A DNA stretch of 64,000 nt from Bradyrhizobium sp. sGM-13 (GTDB lineage Bacteria > Pseudomonadota > Alphaproteobacteria > Rhizobiales > Xanthobacteraceae). Made by a program: the position numbers and the translations under genes. Below, in pieces: positions 7,899-16,922 of the stretch (the first letter of the stretch is position 1; each line of letters starts with the position of its first letter). The notes below the pieces were generated by a model that was given only the letters and a program-made list of their open reading frames with translations, ran no database searches and was not told where the DNA came from. The stretch is from assembly GCF_018398875.1 (NCBI RefSeq), contig NZ_JAGWDK010000002.1:1-64000 (forward strand), given 5' to 3'.

Positions 7899-8693
7899 AT
7901 GAGCACCGCACGCACAAGCACGCTTGCGAGTTTGCGCGGAAGCATCGAGCGCCTGGAGGCACATGGCGATGCGCATGACCTCAACAAGATTACGCTTGGC
8001 CATAAGGCGGCGGATGCTGTGCTGCACGGCGGGCTTGCGCTCGCAACGGTGCATGAAGTGTTCGCCGAGGGACACCAGAGCGCGACCGCAACCGGCTTCA
8101 TCGCAGGGCTGGCGGGAAGGGTGTCGCCGCGCCAGCCGCTGGTCTGGGTACGGCAGGATTTTTCGGAAATTGAATCGGGCGCGCTGTCGATGAGCGGGCT
8201 CGCCGAACTCGGGCTCGATCCGCGATTGCTCGTCACCGTGCGCGCGACCGACACCGACGCTGCGCTGCGGACCGCCGCCGACGCGCTGGCCTGCGACGCG
8301 CTTGGCGCCGTCGTGCTGGAAGTCTGGGGGCAGGCGCGTCAGCTCGATCTTGTTGCCAGCCGCAAGCTCACGCTGGCCGCAGCAGCCTCCGGCGTCACCG
8401 CATTGCTGCTGCGGGTGGCGGCAGAGCCGCGCCCCTCGACCGCGGAGACAAGATGGATCGTGCGCGCGGCGCATTCGCCGCCGTCAGCTCCGTGGAGCGC
8501 GTGGGGCGCGCCGGTGTTCGACGCGCAGCTCGTTCGTAACCGTCATGGCCCGGTCGGCCGCTGGATCATGGAATGGAATTGTGATGAGTGCCTATTCAGT
8601 GAACCGTCGGCGTATCCTCAGCCTCTGGCTGCCACGCCTGCCCATCGACCGCATCAAGCGCAAGCTTTCGCCGGCCAGCGCCGCGCAAGCTGA
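7899..8693 (+). CDS. imuA: ImuA, SOS mutasome accessory protein (RecA-like)
   Basis: A 264-residue ImuA protein, a RecA/SulA-like protein that works with ImuB and DnaE2 in damage-induced mutagenesis. Typical features are the LHGGLALATVHEVFAEG segment near residue 43, the WVRQDFSEIE segment near residue 85 (the Walker B-like region), and the C-terminal RNRHGPVGRWIMEW. It follows the LexA box and is the first gene of imuA-imuB-dnaE2. The last 110 bases overlap the start of imuB in another frame. A GAAGGAACGGCGG stretch just before the ATG is the ribosome binding site. Confidence 0.92.
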   Translation: MSTARTSTLASLRGSIERLEAHGDAHDLNKITLGHKAADAVLHGGLALATVHEVFAEGHQSATATGFIAGLAGRVSPRQPLVWVRQDFSEIESGALSMSGLAELGLDPRLLVTVRATDTDAALRTAADALACDALGAVVLEVWGQARQLDLVASRKLTLAAAASGVTALLLRVAAEPRPSTAETRWIVRAAHSPPSAPWSAWGAPVFDAQLVRNRHGPVGRWIMEWNCDECLFSEPSAYPQPLAATPAHRPHQAQAFAGQRRAS

Positions 8694-10299
8694 AAATTGC
8701 CAAGCGGTTTCGTGCAACACTGTCTGCGACACGACCGGTGCGCTCCCTCTCCCGCTTGCGGGGGAGGGTTGGGGCGGAGGCATCGCCGCGAGTCCCACTC
8801 TCAAGATGACGCAAACCTACCCCTCTGTCGTCGTCGCCAAGCAGCACAATGCCATCCTGATCCACTCGCTCGACGAGGCCGCCGTCCAGGCCGGTCTCTC
8901 GATCGGCCTGCCGCTCGCCAATGCGCGCGCGATCTGCCCCGAGCTGACGGTGTTCGACGCGGATGAAGTCGCCGATCGCAAAACGCTCGAAGACATCGCC
9001 GACTGGTGCGATCGCTTCACCCCGCTGGTGGCGCTCGATCCGCCGTACGGCTTGTTCCTCGACATCACCGGCTGCGCCCATCTGTTCGGCGGCGAGCGCG
9101 CGCTGCTGCAGATCGTCAGCAGCGCGCTGAGCCATCGTGGTTTTGCCGTCAGCGCCGCGATCGCGAGCACCTCGATCTGCGCCCGCACGCTGACGCGCCA
9201 GACTTCCGGAAAGATCATTGCCGAGGGCGAGGAGGCCGAAGCCGTCAGTCCGTTGCCGGTATCTGCGCTCGGCGCCGGCGATGCCATCACCGCCGGCCTG
9301 CGCCGCGCTGGGTTGAAGACCATCGGCGACGTCGCCTCGCGCGCGCCGCACGAAATCACGGCGCGGTTCGGTGCGCCCTTCACGACGCTGTTGCAGCAGG
9401 CGCTGGGGCAGGGCGATGCGCCGATCAGCCCGCGCAAACCGCCGCCGGATTACATCGTCGAGAAACGTTTTCCCGATCCGGTCGCCACCGACACCGTGAT
9501 CGCGATGAACCTGTCCGCGCTCGCTCAAATGCTTGTTACGGCGATGGACAAGCAGGGCAAGGGCGCGCGGCGGCTGGAGGCGAGCTTCTTCCGCACCGAC
9601 GGCGCGGTGCGGACGATCTCGGTCGATACCGGGCGTCCGGTGACAAAAGCTGAAGTGATCGACCGCCTGTTCCGCGAGCGGCTCGATGCGCTCAACGATC
9701 CCCTCGACCCCGGTTTCGGTTTCGATCTCATCCGTCTCTCCGCCAGCCGCACCGAGATCGTGGTGCAGCAGCAGCGCGATCTCGATGCCAATGTCCATGA
9801 CAATGACGAACTGTCCGCGCTGATCGACCGCATCGCCGCGCGCATCGGCGGAAAACGCGTCGTCGTGCATCTGCCGGAAAATACCCACATCCCCGAACGT
9901 GCAGTGCTGTCCGTGCCAGCGCAGCATCATCTGGCGGCCGCAGCGCAGGCGGCATGGCCCGAGCGTATCGAGGGCGAGCCGCCGCTGCGCCCGTTGCGCC
10001 TGTTCGAGAAGCCGGAGCCGATAAAAGTGCCGTTCGCAACCGTGCCCGACGGCCCGCCGCATCAATTCACCTGGCGGCGCGTCACGCACGCGGTGGTGCG
10101 GGTGGAGGGGCCCGAACGCATCGCGATGGAATGGTGGAAACAAAACGGCGACGGCCCGACGCGGGATTATTTCCGTATCGAGGATGAAGCGGGACTTCGT
10201 TTCTGGATTTTTCGCGACGGGCTCTATGAAAGCGAATCGGCGGATGCGGAGGGCGAGCCCGCTTCTATCAGGTGGTTCGTGCATGGATTGTTCGCATGA
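8584..10299 (+). CDS. imuB: ImuB, Y-family polymerase-like mutasome protein, with an in-frame repeat insertion
   Basis: A 571-residue ImuB, the hub of the mutasome that links DnaE2 to the beta clamp. The N-terminus (ILSLWLPRLPIDRIKRK) is Y-family-like but lacks the catalytic acidic residues, as is usual for ImuB. The palm/finger region (LPLANARAICPEL, YGLFLDITGCAHLFGG), little finger, and a C-terminal part ending WFVHGLFA follow. Residues about 40-78 are an extra segment, encoded partly by a palindromic repeat (PLPLAGEGWGGG), between the first two core strands. The ATG at 8584 lies inside the imuA end. The stop overlaps the dnaE2 start as ATGA. The reading frame stays open through the insert, so the gene looks intact. 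Confidence 0.93.
   Translation: MSAYSVNRRRILSLWLPRLPIDRIKRKLSPASAAQAENCQAVSCNTVCDTTGALPLPLAGEGWGGGIAASPTLKMTQTYPSVVVAKQHNAILIHSLDEAAVQAGLSIGLPLANARAICPELTVFDADEVADRKTLEDIADWCDRFTPLVALDPPYGLFLDITGCAHLFGGERALLQIVSSALSHRGFAVSAAIASTSICARTLTRQTSGKIIAEGEEAEAVSPLPVSALGAGDAITAGLRRAGLKTIGDVASRAPHEITARFGAPFTTLLQQALGQGDAPISPRKPPPDYIVEKRFPDPVATDTVIAMNLSALAQMLVTAMDKQGKGARRLEASFFRTDGAVRTISVDTGRPVTKAEVIDRLFRERLDALNDPLDPGFGFDLIRLSASRTEIVVQQQRDLDANVHDNDELSALIDRIAARIGGKRVVVHLPENTHIPERAVLSVPAQHHLAAAAQAAWPERIEGEPPLRPLRLFEKPEPIKVPFATVPDGPPHQFTWRRVTHAVVRVEGPERIAMEWWKQNGDGPTRDYFRIEDEAGLRFWIFRDGLYESESADAEGEPASIRWFVHGLFA
8741..8780. repeat. Palindromic repeat inserted in frame within imuB
   Basis: CCCTCTCCCGC (8745-8755) pairs with GCGGGGGAGGG (8758-8768) around a 2-base loop with one mismatch, followed by TTGGGGCGGAGG. 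This is the CTCCC...GGGGGAGGGTTGGGG repeat that I know as a frequent intergenic element in Bradyrhizobium. Here it is translated as part of ImuB (about residues 53-65), inside an unconserved segment. Confidence 0.75.
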
Positions 10300-13200
10300 A
10301 AAGCCCTGTGCCCGACTATGCCGAAATCGGCATCACCACCAATTTCTCGTTCCTGCGCGGCGGCTCGGACCCGCGCGCCTATGTGCATCAGGCGAGCGAG
10401 CTTGGTATTCCCGTGATCGGCATCTCCGACCACAACACGCTGGCCGGCGTGGTGCGCGCCTGGAGCGAGCTCGACAACCCTGCCGTCACGCATAAGCCAA
10501 AGCTTCTGATCGGCGCGCGGCTGGTCTTCATCGACGGCACGCCTGATATCCTGGTCTATCCGCGCGACCGCACGGCTTACGGCAGGCTCTGCCAGTTACT
10601 TACCCGCAGCAAACGCGGCGACGACATCATGCGGATCGAAAAGGGCGAATGCCACCTGAAATTCGACGACCTCCTCGATTTCGCCGAGGGCCAGCTTCTG
10701 GTGCTGGCGCTGCCACATCGCTTTGACGTGGCGAGCGCGCAGGCAACGCTGGAGCGCCTGAAGAACTCTGATGCCGATGGCGTGTGGCTCGCCGCAAGCC
10801 TGCTTTACCGTGGTGACGACAGGCGCCGGCTGGCGCGGCTGCATCGCTTGGCGCTCGCGGCAAAGGTGCCGCTGCTGGCGACCAACGAGGTGCTGTACCA
10901 CCATCCCGCCCGTCGGCCGCTGCAGGACGTATTGACCTGTATCCGGGAAAAGACCACGATCGACGCGATCGGCAGGCGGCTCGAGGCCAATGCCGAACGC
11001 TATCTCAAGCCTGTCCATGAAATGGCGCGGCTGTTTCGCAATCTGCCCGAGGCGATTGTGGAAACCATGCACTTTGCGAAACGCATTTCGTTTTCGCTCG
11101 ACCAGCTCAAATACCAGTATCCGGACGAACCGGTGCCGCCGGGCAAGACCGCGCAACAGCACCTCGAAGACCTGACCTGGGCCGGTGTCGACAAATATTT
11201 CGGTGGCGTAATCGACGACAAGCTGCGCGCCACGTTGCGCAAAGAGCTCGATCTGATCGCCGAGCTGAAATACGCGCATTATTTTCTCACCGTGCACGAC
11301 ATCGTCCGCTACGCGCGTAGCCAGAACATCCTGTGCCAGGGCCGGGGATCGGCGGCCAACTCCGCCGTCTGCTACGTGCTCGGCATCACCTCGGTCGATC
11401 CGACCAAGGTCGACCTACTGTTCGAGCGTTTCATTTCCAAGGAGCGGCTGGAGCCGCCCGACATCGACGTCGATTTCGAGCATTCGCGGCGCGAGGAGGT
11501 GATGCAATATGTCTACCGCCGCTACGGCCGTCACCGCGCCGCGATCATTGCGACCGTCATCCATTATCGCCCGCGCAGCGCCATCCGCGACGTCGGCAAG
11601 GCGCTGGGGCTGACCGAGGACGTCACCGCAGCGCTCGCCGACACCGTGTGGGGAAGCTGGGGCAAGGGCCTCAACGAGATGCAGGTCCGCCAGGCCGGGC
11701 TGGATCCCCAAAATGCAATGGTCGAACTCGCGGTAGCGCTGGCTTCCGAGCTGATCGAATTCCCCCGCCATCTGTCGCAGCATGTCGGCGGCTACGTGCT
11801 GACGCAAGACCGGCTCGACACCTATGTGCCGATCGGCAACGCCGCGATGGACGACCGCACCTTCATCGAATGGGACAAGGACGACGTCGACGCGCTCAGC
11901 ATGATGAAGGTCGACGTGCTGGCGCTGGGCATGCTGACCTGCATCCGCAAGAGCTTTGATCTGATCGCCGACCACAAGGGGCGGCGTTACGAGCTGGCCG
12001 ACATCAAGTCGCAGGACGACGACGAAGTTTATCAAATGCTGCAGCGAGGCGAATCCCTCGGCGTGTTCCAGGTCGAGAGCCGCGCCCAGATGAACATGCT
12101 GCCGCGCCTGAAGCCGCGCACCTTCTACGATCTCGTCATCGAAGTCGCGATCGTGCGGCCGGGCCCGATCCAGGGCGACATGGTGCATCCTTACTTGCGG
12201 CGGCGGAACGGCCAGGAAAAGGTGAGCTATCCCTCGCCAGCGCCCGAGCACGGCCCTTCGGACGAATTGTACCGCGTGCTGCACAAGACACTCGGTGTGC
12301 CGCTGTTCCAGGAACAGGCGATGCGGATCGCGATCGAGGCCGCAAAATTCACGCCCGAAGAAGCCAACGGCTTGCGCCGCGCAATGGCGACGTTTCGTAA
12401 CGTCGGCACCATCGGCAAATTCGAGACCAAGCTGATCAACAACATGATCGCGCGCGGCTACGACCCGGAATTCGCCAAGAGCTGTTTTGACCAGATCAAG
12501 GGTTTTGGCTCTTACGGCTTTCCGGAAAGCCACGCCGCAAGTTTTGCGCAGCTCGTCTATGTCTCGTCATGGCTGAAGCATTATCATCCGGATGCGTTCT
12601 GCTGCGGCCTGCTCAATTCGCAGCCGATGGGCTTTTACGCCCCCGCCCAGATCGTCGGCGACGCCCGCAAGAACGGCGTCGAGGTCCGCGAGATCGACGT
12701 GTCCTACAGTTTTGCGCAGAACACGCTGGAGGAGGGGCAGGGCAAATACTGCGCAGTGCGCTTGGGTTTTCGCCAGATCGACGGGTTTCACTGGCTCGAT
12801 GAAGACGAGGAGCGGCTGAAGCGAATGCAGTCGTCGTTCCGGGATGGTGCGTTAGCACCAGACCCGGAACCTCGAGATTCCGGGTTCACGCTTCGCGTGC
12901 CCCGGAATGACGAGATCGACTGGGCCGACCGCATCGTCGCCGCCCGCCAACGCCGGCCCTTTACCTCGCTGGAGGAATTTGCCCGCGACACCGGCCTGCC
13001 GAAGCGTGCGCTGATCCTGCTTGCCGACGCCGATGCCTTCCGCTCGATCGGTCTCGATCGCCGCGCAGCACTCTGGGCGGTGCGGCGGCTGCCTGACGAC
13101 GTGCCGCTGCCGCTGTTTCAGGCCGCGATCGCCCGCGAGCAGCCCGACGAGAACGCCAAGCCGCTGCCCGAGATGCCGCTGCCGGAGCAGGTGGTCGCCG

Positions 13201-13730
13201 ATTACCAGACGGTCCGGCTGTCACTGAAAGGCCACCCGATGGAATTTTTACGCGAGCGGTTCACGAAAGAGCGTGTCGTTGCCTGCAAGGATGTCAATTA
13301 CAAGAACGACAAGCGCCGTATCCGCTGCGCCGGCGTGGTGCTGGTGCGGCAACGGCCGGGCAGCGCCAAGGGCGTCGTCTTCATGACGCTGGAGGACGAG
13401 ACCGGCATCGCCAACATCGTGGTGTGGCCAAAGGTGATGGAGCAGTACCGCAAGGAGGTGATGGGCGCCCGCCTGATTATGGTCGAGGGCTACATCCAGA
13501 GTAGCCCGGAGCAGGTGACGCATCTGGTGGCGCAGCGGATGTTCGACCGCTCCCACGATTTGATCGGCCTCGCCAACGATGCGTTAAGCCGCAAGCATCC
13601 GGTGCCCGCAGGGCCCACGCTGGTCGAACCGCTCAACGACGACCGCCGCGATCACCTTGACGCGCCCGCGCAGAAAATCCGTCACCCCCGCGACGTCCGC
13701 ATCCTGCCGCCGTCCCGGGATTTTCATTGA
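10296..13730 (+). CDS. dnaE2: DnaE2, error-prone DNA polymerase III alpha-like subunit, with an in-frame repeat insertion
   Basis: A 1144-residue C-family polymerase of the DnaE2/ImuC type, which carries out SOS mutagenic synthesis with ImuA and ImuB. In order: PHP domain (YAEIGITTNFSFLRGG near residue 10, ISDHNTLAGVVRAW), polymerase core with GRGSAANS (about 349) and the catalytic PDIDVDFE (Asp389, Asp391), a fingers/tandem HhH region (FARDTGLPKRALILLAD), and a C-terminal OB domain (VVFMTLEDETGIANIVVW). Residues about 845-873 come from a palindromic repeat and sit in a linker just before the HhH part. The start overlaps the imuB stop (ATGA), so the two are translationally coupled. All the key motifs are intact. 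Confidence 0.95.
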   Translation: MKSPVPDYAEIGITTNFSFLRGGSDPRAYVHQASELGIPVIGISDHNTLAGVVRAWSELDNPAVTHKPKLLIGARLVFIDGTPDILVYPRDRTAYGRLCQLLTRSKRGDDIMRIEKGECHLKFDDLLDFAEGQLLVLALPHRFDVASAQATLERLKNSDADGVWLAASLLYRGDDRRRLARLHRLALAAKVPLLATNEVLYHHPARRPLQDVLTCIREKTTIDAIGRRLEANAERYLKPVHEMARLFRNLPEAIVETMHFAKRISFSLDQLKYQYPDEPVPPGKTAQQHLEDLTWAGVDKYFGGVIDDKLRATLRKELDLIAELKYAHYFLTVHDIVRYARSQNILCQGRGSAANSAVCYVLGITSVDPTKVDLLFERFISKERLEPPDIDVDFEHSRREEVMQYVYRRYGRHRAAIIATVIHYRPRSAIRDVGKALGLTEDVTAALADTVWGSWGKGLNEMQVRQAGLDPQNAMVELAVALASELIEFPRHLSQHVGGYVLTQDRLDTYVPIGNAAMDDRTFIEWDKDDVDALSMMKVDVLALGMLTCIRKSFDLIADHKGRRYELADIKSQDDDEVYQMLQRGESLGVFQVESRAQMNMLPRLKPRTFYDLVIEVAIVRPGPIQGDMVHPYLRRRNGQEKVSYPSPAPEHGPSDELYRVLHKTLGVPLFQEQAMRIAIEAAKFTPEEANGLRRAMATFRNVGTIGKFETKLINNMIARGYDPEFAKSCFDQIKGFGSYGFPESHAASFAQLVYVSSWLKHYHPDAFCCGLLNSQPMGFYAPAQIVGDARKNGVEVREIDVSYSFAQNTLEEGQGKYCAVRLGFRQIDGFHWLDEDEERLKRMQSSFRDGALAPDPEPRDSGFTLRVPRNDEIDWADRIVAARQRRPFTSLEEFARDTGLPKRALILLADADAFRSIGLDRRAALWAVRRLPDDVPLPLFQAAIAREQPDENAKPLPEMPLPEQVVADYQTVRLSLKGHPMEFLRERFTKERVVACKDVNYKNDKRRIRCAGVVLVRQRPGSAKGVVFMTLEDETGIANIVVWPKVMEQYRKEVMGARLIMVEGYIQSSPEQVTHLVAQRMFDRSHDLIGLANDALSRKHPVPAGPTLVEPLNDDRRDHLDAPAQKIRHPRDVRILPPSRDFH
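12832..12914. repeat. Three-hairpin dispersed repeat inserted in frame within dnaE2
   Basis: An 83-base element with outer arms CGTCGTTCCGGG / CCCCGGAATGACGA and inner hairpins TGGTGC-GTTA-GCACCA, CCCGGAA-CCTCGAGA-TTCCGGG and CACG-CTTCG-CGTG. It matches the intergenic copy at 34893-34975 along its length apart from stem changes and short length differences. It encodes about 28 residues of DnaE2 without breaking the frame. Confidence 0.85.
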
Positions 13731-14008
13731 GCCGCTCTCTTCGGGCGGCGGTGATCGCCGTGCATCATCCAGGTGTTGCCGGCTCACCGGGATGAAATCC
13801 GTCCCGGAGGCGTATGTTTGGGGAACCGGGATTTCGGATGTGCGTTCGCTTCATATGACTTGCGGAGCGCGCTTTGCGCATCAGGGCTTCAGACATGTCA
13901 CGCCCGCCCGGCACCGGATCCTGCGCTCCAGCCGTAACAGTCAGGTTCACCTGCGAATGGCCACCTGGTTCTGACTGTTTCGTCGCGCAAGCTTTTGAGC
14001 GACTTACC

Positions 14009-15391
14009 ATGGTGCACTTTCTTTACAGGCTTATTACCGTAGCGTTGCTCGTACTTAGCCCCGGAGCAGCACTTGGACAAAGTAGCGAGCCGGCAAACGT
14101 CGCCATTCTGCTGGATGTGGATGGAGCGATTGGGCCAGCGACTTCTGAATATATCCGCGATGGATTTGAGGAGGCGCGTCGGCGACAGGCGAAGCTCATC
14201 GTGCTGAGACTGAATACGCCTGGCGGTCTCGACCCCTCAATGCGCGAGATCGTAGCAGAAATACTCAAGTCCCCCATTCCTGTGGTCTCCTACGTGAGCC
14301 CGAGCGGTGCGCGAGCCGCCAGCGCCGGCACCTATATCGTTTATGCCAGCCACCTCGCCGCAATGGCGCCGAGCACGCATCTCGGTGCAGCCACGCCCGT
14401 CCAGCTCGGCGGTGGCTCCGGCTGGCGGACCGATGACAAGAAAGATGATGACAAGAAAGACGGTGATAAGAAAGGAGCCTCGTCGCCGACCAATGCAGGC
14501 GAGGCGAAGGCGATCAACGATGCGGTGGCCTATATCAGGGGACTGGCGGAGCTTCGGGGCCGAAATGTTTCTTGGGCGGAGAAAGCCGTCCGGGAAGCCG
14601 CCACTCTAACCGTCAGCGAGGCCCAGTCGCAGCGTGTCGTCGAGATTGTTGCGAAGGATTTAGCCGATCTGTTGTCCCAGGCCGAGGGCCGAACCGTAAC
14701 GATCAATGATCAACAGGTCGCGCTGCATACCCGGAGCCTGAGCCTTACGGCAATCGAGGCCAATTGGCGCAACCGCATTCTGGCCACGATTACCAATCCG
14801 AACATCGCTTACATACTCATGCTGATCGGGCTCTACGGACTTCTATTCGAGTTCATCAGTCCAGGCGCTGTTTTCCCCGGGGTGATCGGCGGAATCGCTC
14901 TCCTGGTCGGCCTCTATGCCTTGAATCTCCTGCCGATCAGTTACGTCGGTGCCGGCCTGCTACTGCTCGGCATCGCGATGATGATTGCAGAAGCGTTTCT
15001 GCCCTCGTTTGGCGTGCTCGGAATTGGCGGCGTCATCTCATTCGCCGTCGGCTCGCTGTTCCTGTTTCGCGGCGATGTGCCGGGCTTCCATCTCTCATGG
15101 GCGGTGGTCGCCACGGCCACCATTGCCAGCGCGGGATTCCTGGTGATTGCACTCGCGGCGGTGTGGCGGGCGCATCGGCGCGACGTGGTCACGGGCGAAG
15201 CGGTTCTGCTTCGCAGCGCGGGGCAGGTGCTGTGGTGGGCCGACGGCAAAGGCGAGGTCCTGGTCGGAGGAGAACGATGGGCGGCGAAATCGGAAAGCGA
15301 GTTCACCCGGGGTGACCGCGTGCGTGTTCTCGAACGTCAAAACCTGAAGCTGCTCGTCGAGCCAGATCCCGACGCCCCACCGAAATCATGA
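14009..15391 (+). CDS. NfeD family membrane serine protease (ClpP-class N-terminal domain)
   Basis: A 460-residue membrane protein with a signal peptide ([23 protein letters not shown]). It then has a ClpP/SppA-like protease domain with LNTPGG (69-73) and [12 protein letters not shown], where Ser105 is the likely nucleophile and Lys167 ([12 protein letters not shown]) the likely base. Four or five membrane segments (about 270-400) and a C-terminal NfeD beta-barrel follow. Such proteases cleave stomatin-like proteins, and the next gene is a slipin. A very acidic/basic run, [14 protein letters not shown], sits at 142-155 between the two catalytic residues. The start at 14009 puts the signal peptide first; the longer frame from 13874 would not. 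Confidence 0.88.
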   Translation: MVHFLYRLITVALLVLSPGAALGQSSEPANVAILLDVDGAIGPATSEYIRDGFEEARRRQAKLIVLRLNTPGGLDPSMREIVAEILKSPIPVVSYVSPSGARAASAGTYIVYASHLAAMAPSTHLGAATPVQLGGGSGWRTDDKKDDDKKDGDKKGASSPTNAGEAKAINDAVAYIRGLAELRGRNVSWAEKAVREAATLTVSEAQSQRVVEIVAKDLADLLSQAEGRTVTINDQQVALHTRSLSLTAIEANWRNRILATITNPNIAYILMLIGLYGLLFEFISPGAVFPGVIGGIALLVGLYALNLLPISYVGAGLLLLGIAMMIAEAFLPSFGVLGIGGVISFAVGSLFLFRGDVPGFHLSWAVVATATIASAGFLVIALAAVWRAHRRDVVTGEAVLLRSAGQVLWWADGKGEVLVGGERWAAKSESEFTRGDRVRVLERQNLKLLVEPDPDAPPKS

Positions 15392-15402
15392 GGAGTGAAA
15401 CC

Positions 15403-16218
15403 ATGCCAACATTCGTAACAGAAACCCTCCCGTATATCGTGATCGGAGCCGTGATCATTGCGGTGTTCCTGTCGGCGATTCACATCATGCGGGAATACGA
15501 GCGTGCGGTCGTCTTCACATTGGGGCGCTTTTCCGGCGTGAAAGGTCCCGGGCTCATCATATTGGTGCCGATCGTCCAGCAATATGTTCGGGTAGATCTT
15601 CGTACGCTCGTGCTCGACGTTCCAAGCCAGGACGTGATTTCTCGCGACAACGTTTCGGTAAAGGTCAATGCGGTTATCTACTTCCGCGTGGTAGATGCGG
15701 ACAAATCGGTTATCCAGGTGGAAAACTTCATGGCGGCCACCAGCCAGCTAGCGCAGACGACCCTCAGGTCGGTGCTCGGCAAGCACGAGCTGGATGAAAT
15801 GCTGGCAGAGCGGGACAAGCTCAATCGCGATATTCAGGAAATTCTCGACAGCCAAACCGATGCGTGGGGTATCAAGGTCGCGAATGTCGAAATCAAGCAC
15901 GTCGATATCAACGAGAGCATGATTCGTGCCATTGCTCGTCAAGCCGAGGCCGAGCGGTACCGCCGCGCACGAATCATAGGTGCCGAAGCAGAGCAGCAGG
16001 CTGCCGAGAAACTGGTGGAAGCAGGCGAGATGCTCGCAAGGAGGCCGGAGTCCATGCAATTGCGCTACCTGTCGACGCTGCAGGATATCGCGGGTGAAAA
16101 GAATTCGACGATCGTGTTCCCGGTGCCTGTGGAGTTTCTTCAAGCTCTGGCGGCGCCGGCGACAGTACAGCGGGAGACGGCAAGTCGCCGGCGGGGATCA
16201 GAGGCTGCCCAGGCGTGA
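15403..16218 (+). CDS. Slipin family protein (SPFH / band 7)
   Basis: A 271-residue stomatin-like protein. It has one N-terminal membrane segment ([16 protein letters not shown]), then the SPFH domain starting [14 protein letters not shown] and including [21 protein letters not shown] long charged coiled-coil helix ([22 protein letters not shown]) and the usual C-terminal IVFPVPVEF follow. Slipins form large oligomers on the inner membrane and are known partners of NfeD proteases. The ATG at 15403 has GAGGAGTG 5 bases upstream and lies 11 bases after the protease stop, so the two genes form an operon. Confidence 0.92.
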   Translation: MPTFVTETLPYIVIGAVIIAVFLSAIHIMREYERAVVFTLGRFSGVKGPGLIILVPIVQQYVRVDLRTLVLDVPSQDVISRDNVSVKVNAVIYFRVVDADKSVIQVENFMAATSQLAQTTLRSVLGKHELDEMLAERDKLNRDIQEILDSQTDAWGIKVANVEIKHVDINESMIRAIARQAEAERYRRARIIGAEAEQQAAEKLVEAGEMLARRPESMQLRYLSTLQDIAGEKNSTIVFPVPVEFLQALAAPATVQRETASRRRGSEAAQA

Positions 16219-16280
16219 CGCTCTTCCGCGGAGATCGGAAGCCGAAACCTGCGGCCTCTTTCGCCTGGACACGTCTTCCT

Positions 16281-16496
16281 TTACCAGTAGATCAACCCGC
16301 TCCGCGTCGCCCCGACTCCGTTTTTGGCAAACGCCGCTGCAAGTCTCTGCTTTTCTGCGCAATGTGCAGCAAGCTTTTCATACAGCCTTGCCTCCACGAG
16401 TGGAGCGTGTTCTCTGTTGCTGGACACCGCATTAGCGGTCGCCGATATCAGAGCACTGATTTGGCGTATCAGCAGATCGTCTGTCGATGGCTGCAT
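16281..16496 (-). CDS. Small hypothetical protein
   Basis: A 71-residue frame with balanced composition (MQPSTDDLLIRQISALI...) that looks like two or three amphipathic helices, with no signal peptide or membrane segment. GACGAGGAT lies directly before the ATG, with short spacing. I do not recognise a family. It is convergent with the slipin operon. A real small gene is plausible but not proven. Confidence 0.4.
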   Translation of the reverse strand: MQPSTDDLLIRQISALISATANAVSSNREHAPLVEARLYEKLAAHCAEKQRLAAAFAKNGVGATRSGLIYW

Positions 16497-16922
16497 ATCC
16501 TCGTCCCTCGATTTTGGTCCCGATTAAATTCTCCCGATGCCGGTTCACCGCAAGTCACACGCTTTAGATGTTGGCTGCAACGGATCGCTCGCGCCACTGG
16601 TATTCAGTGCGAGAGGTGAACCCTGCGCATCTCCTCCAACCGGGCCAGGCAATATTCCCGATACAGTATGTTGATGAGGTTCCACACGATCGAACTCCAG
16701 GTTTGATCATTGGTACCCTAACATCATGTTGTTTCCAGACTTTTTCCTCGGTTGAGAAAATGGCTTCGCCAAAGGCGCGGATATTTCACGCTGTCCCCGG
16801 GCGACGAAACACCCTCACAGTGCGGTGAGTGCTATGCATCGTAGACGTCGGATTGCTCCTGCGGCGCGATCCCCCCGCGGCCAGTTCCGTAAAATCGAGC
16901 CTTGGCCACCCGGGCGAGGCAC
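16497..16922. other. Intergenic region with a possible gene remnant
   Basis: No complete gene. On the minus strand 16604-16717 reads a protein-like tail (IVWNLINILYREYCLARLEE) that ends in a stop but has no start codon before the preceding stop. It may be a remnant of a small gene. Nothing else stands out. Confidence 0.35.

Noticed and set aside
8302..8583. Upstream in-frame extension of imuB to 8302
   Set aside because: The added 94 residues are an Arg/Ser-rich shadow of imuA; the ATG at 8584 gives the family-typical N-terminus.
8596..10284. 562-codon open frame antisense to imuB
   Set aside because: It mirrors the high-GC codon pattern of imuB, has no recognisable domain, and is very rich in Arg, Gly and Asp as expected of an antisense shadow.
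11415..12533. 372-codon open frame antisense to dnaE2
   Set aside because: Antisense shadow of a strongly supported polymerase gene.
13731..13760. Possible terminator after dnaE2 (GCCGC-TCTCTTC-GGGCGGC)
   Set aside because: The stem is short and imperfect and has no T-run.
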